Origin: an uncultured Acetatifactor sp.
Lineage (GTDB): Bacteria > Bacillota > Clostridia > Lachnospirales > Lachnospiraceae
NCBI GenBank assembly: GCA_934394665.1
Contig: CAKRRS010000039.1
Span: forward strand, 1-23,548
Length of the DNA: 23,548 nt
Reading direction: 5' to 3'
Position 1 is the stretch's first letter. Every line of letters starts with the position of its first letter. This document shows positions 22,178 to 23,548 of this stretch, piece by piece. The translations under genes and the position numbers were made by a program. The notes beneath the pieces were generated by a model, which worked only from the letters and a program-made list of their open reading frames with translations, had not been told where the DNA came from and ran no database searches.

Positions 22178-23548
22178 AAAGATCTTCACACGGTCTTGCA
22201 TCTTGGCTGCTCCCTCTGCCAGATTAACACTGATCGCGGTATTCTCTTCTGAGGATGCTGCATTTCCCTGGACCACGCCGGACAGCTGTTCAATTCCCTG
22301 GCCGATCTGCTCCAAGGACTCTGCCTGAGAGTTGGCTTTCTCCATGGTGTTCTGTGCAAGCTCTGCAAAGGACTCCATATCTGCAATGATCTGATTGAAT
22401 GCGTCTGCTGTTGTTCTTGTAATCGTATTGCCCTTTTCGATTTCCACTAAGGTCTTATCGATCAGATCTCTTGTATTTACAGCAGATTTTGCACTGTCTG
22501 CTGCCAGCTTGCCGATCTGATCTGCCACTACTGCAAAGCCTTTTCCTGCTTCTCCTGCTCTGGCAGCTTCAATGGAAGCATTCAGGGATAACAGGTTGGT
22601 CTGGGATGCAATATCCTCGATATCTGTGATAATATTACCGATCTCCTTGGAGATTTCTGTAATGTGCTCCATTTCCGTGAGCAGCTCATTCATTTTTTCT
22701 TTTTCTTCGTTTGCTTTATTTGCAGAGGCTTTTACACGTGCAGATGCGCTCTGCGTTTCCTTCGCTGTATCTGCAGCCAGATCCACGACAGTGTCAATGG
22801 TGGCATTCAATTCCTCGATGACTCCTGCCTGCTCTGTTGCACCATCCGCCAGGGATTTTGATGCATTTTCCACCTCTGATGCATTTGATGATACCTGTTC
22901 TGCCAGATTGCTGATCTCGGTCAGGGTACTGTTAAAGCGCTTCAGAATATACAGCAGTGATGTCTTCAATTCTGAGAAATCGCCCAGGAAATCCGTAATG
23001 TCATCACCATTTCTGGTCAGGTCACCCTGCGCGATTGCCTTTACCTCCACAGAGATCTCGCTGACATAATCTGCCAGAATACCCATGGCTTCTTTCAGAT
23101 TCCTGATGGTACCACCCAGCTCATCCTCAGACTCATAGGTAAGCATTTCTGCATTAGACAGTTCACCCTTACGCAGGCTGGCAACAGCTGCTTCTATCTG
23201 TTCTACCGGCTCAGTAATGGAATTGGTAATGATAGTTCCGATCAGTGTCGTCACTACAGCAATCGCAAGACCCGCTGCCACGATCACAACAAATATGATG
23301 ATGGTGCATACATTGGCCATGGTCTTGGCCCGATCTAATTCTACCTGGAACTCATCACGCAATGAAGTTAATTTCTCAGTAAAAGACTTATATTCTTCAT
23401 ACACCTCTCCGATCATCAGTTTCGCTGCTTCCTGCTGTTTGCCCTCACGGCTCAACTGCAGAATTTCATCGGAAGCAGCTCTGTATTCTTCCCATGCAGC
23501 GTTTGCCACTTCGTAATCATCCTGTCCTTTTTGAGCATCACTGTCTGC
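22166..23548 (-). CDS. Methyl-accepting chemotaxis protein (5' end beyond window)
   Basis: Open from the window edge to TAG 22166-22168; 460 residues are present and the N-terminus is missing. In order: the end of an outer helical sensor domain ([20 protein letters not shown], then [12 protein letters not shown]), a membrane segment ([20 protein letters not shown]), a HAMP domain ([20 protein letters not shown]), then the long cytoplasmic coiled coil. The signalling tip ([40 protein letters not shown]) is intact and contacts CheA/CheW. There is no C-terminal CheR-binding pentapeptide; it ends KIFKLF. A GTG at 23507-23509 is only an internal valine, since the frame continues without a stop. 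The neighbouring EAL gene downstream suggests linked chemotaxis and cyclic-di-GMP control. Confidence 0.96.
   Translation of the reverse strand, partial: ADSDAQKGQDDYEVANAAWEEYRAASDEILQLSREGKQQEAAKLMIGEVYEEYKSFTEKLTSLRDEFQVELDRAKTMANVCTIIIFVVIVAAGLAIAVVTTLIGTIITNSITEPVEQIEAAVASLRKGELSNAEMLTYESEDELGGTIRNLKEAMGILADYVSEISVEVKAIAQGDLTRNGDDITDFLGDFSELKTSLLYILKRFNSTLTEISNLAEQVSSNASEVENASKSLADGATEQAGVIEELNATIDTVVDLAADTAKETQSASARVKASANKANEEKEKMNELLTEMEHITEISKEIGNIITDIEDIASQTNLLSLNASIEAARAGEAGKGFAVVADQIGKLAADSAKSAVNTRDLIDKTLVEIEKGNTITRTTADAFNQIIADMESFAELAQNTMEKANSQAESLEQIGQGIEQLSGVVQGNAASSEENTAISVNLAEGAAKMQDRVKIFKLF

Overview
The window looks like chromosome from a motile member of the Clostridia, most likely Lachnospiraceae. 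The basis is the family mix (DUF6033-type protein, AAA/DUF4143 ATPase, large M56 membrane peptidases, 7TM-type diguanylate cyclase, chemoreceptor), strong AGGAGG ribosome sites and several TTG/GTG starts. I see no rRNA, tRNA, insertion sequence, phage gene or CRISPR array.

Left part (1-12629), all on the minus strand, is a cell-surface sensing block. In transcription order it holds an ECF sigma factor and a membrane-anchored anti-sigma-like protein, then a small anchored protein. Next comes a four-gene unit of two BlaR1/M56-type peptidases with two small anchored proteins between them, then an AAA/DUF4143 ATPase, and a lipoprotein cut by the window edge. The two M56 proteins share an almost identical protease module but have divergent outer domains. 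No BlaI/MecI-type repressor gene is visible. The M56 unit starts at a TTGACA promoter covered by a long imperfect dyad.

Middle part (12630-14500): degenerate 21-bp repeats lie upstream of the sigma gene. Then come a plus-strand TetR regulator and a membrane-anchored SAM methyltransferase. The same palindrome, TATAAC-N4-GTTATA, occurs at the TetR start codon and before the methyltransferase, so the pair looks like a self-contained regulon.

Right part (14501-23548) looks motility and cyclic-di-GMP related. It holds a DUF6033-type gene with a coiled-coil partner, a diguanylate cyclase, a PAS/degenerate-GGDEF/EAL phosphodiesterase, and a methyl-accepting chemotaxis protein cut by the right edge. 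Two sites resembling the flagellar sigma factor (SigD/FliA) consensus precede the DUF6033 pair and the cyclase. That would tie the uncharacterised DUF6033 pair to the flagellar regulon. A BilS-like flavodoxin sits alone on the plus strand between the signalling genes. A DUF1703-type ATPase/nuclease gene here has lost its middle and is a pseudogene.
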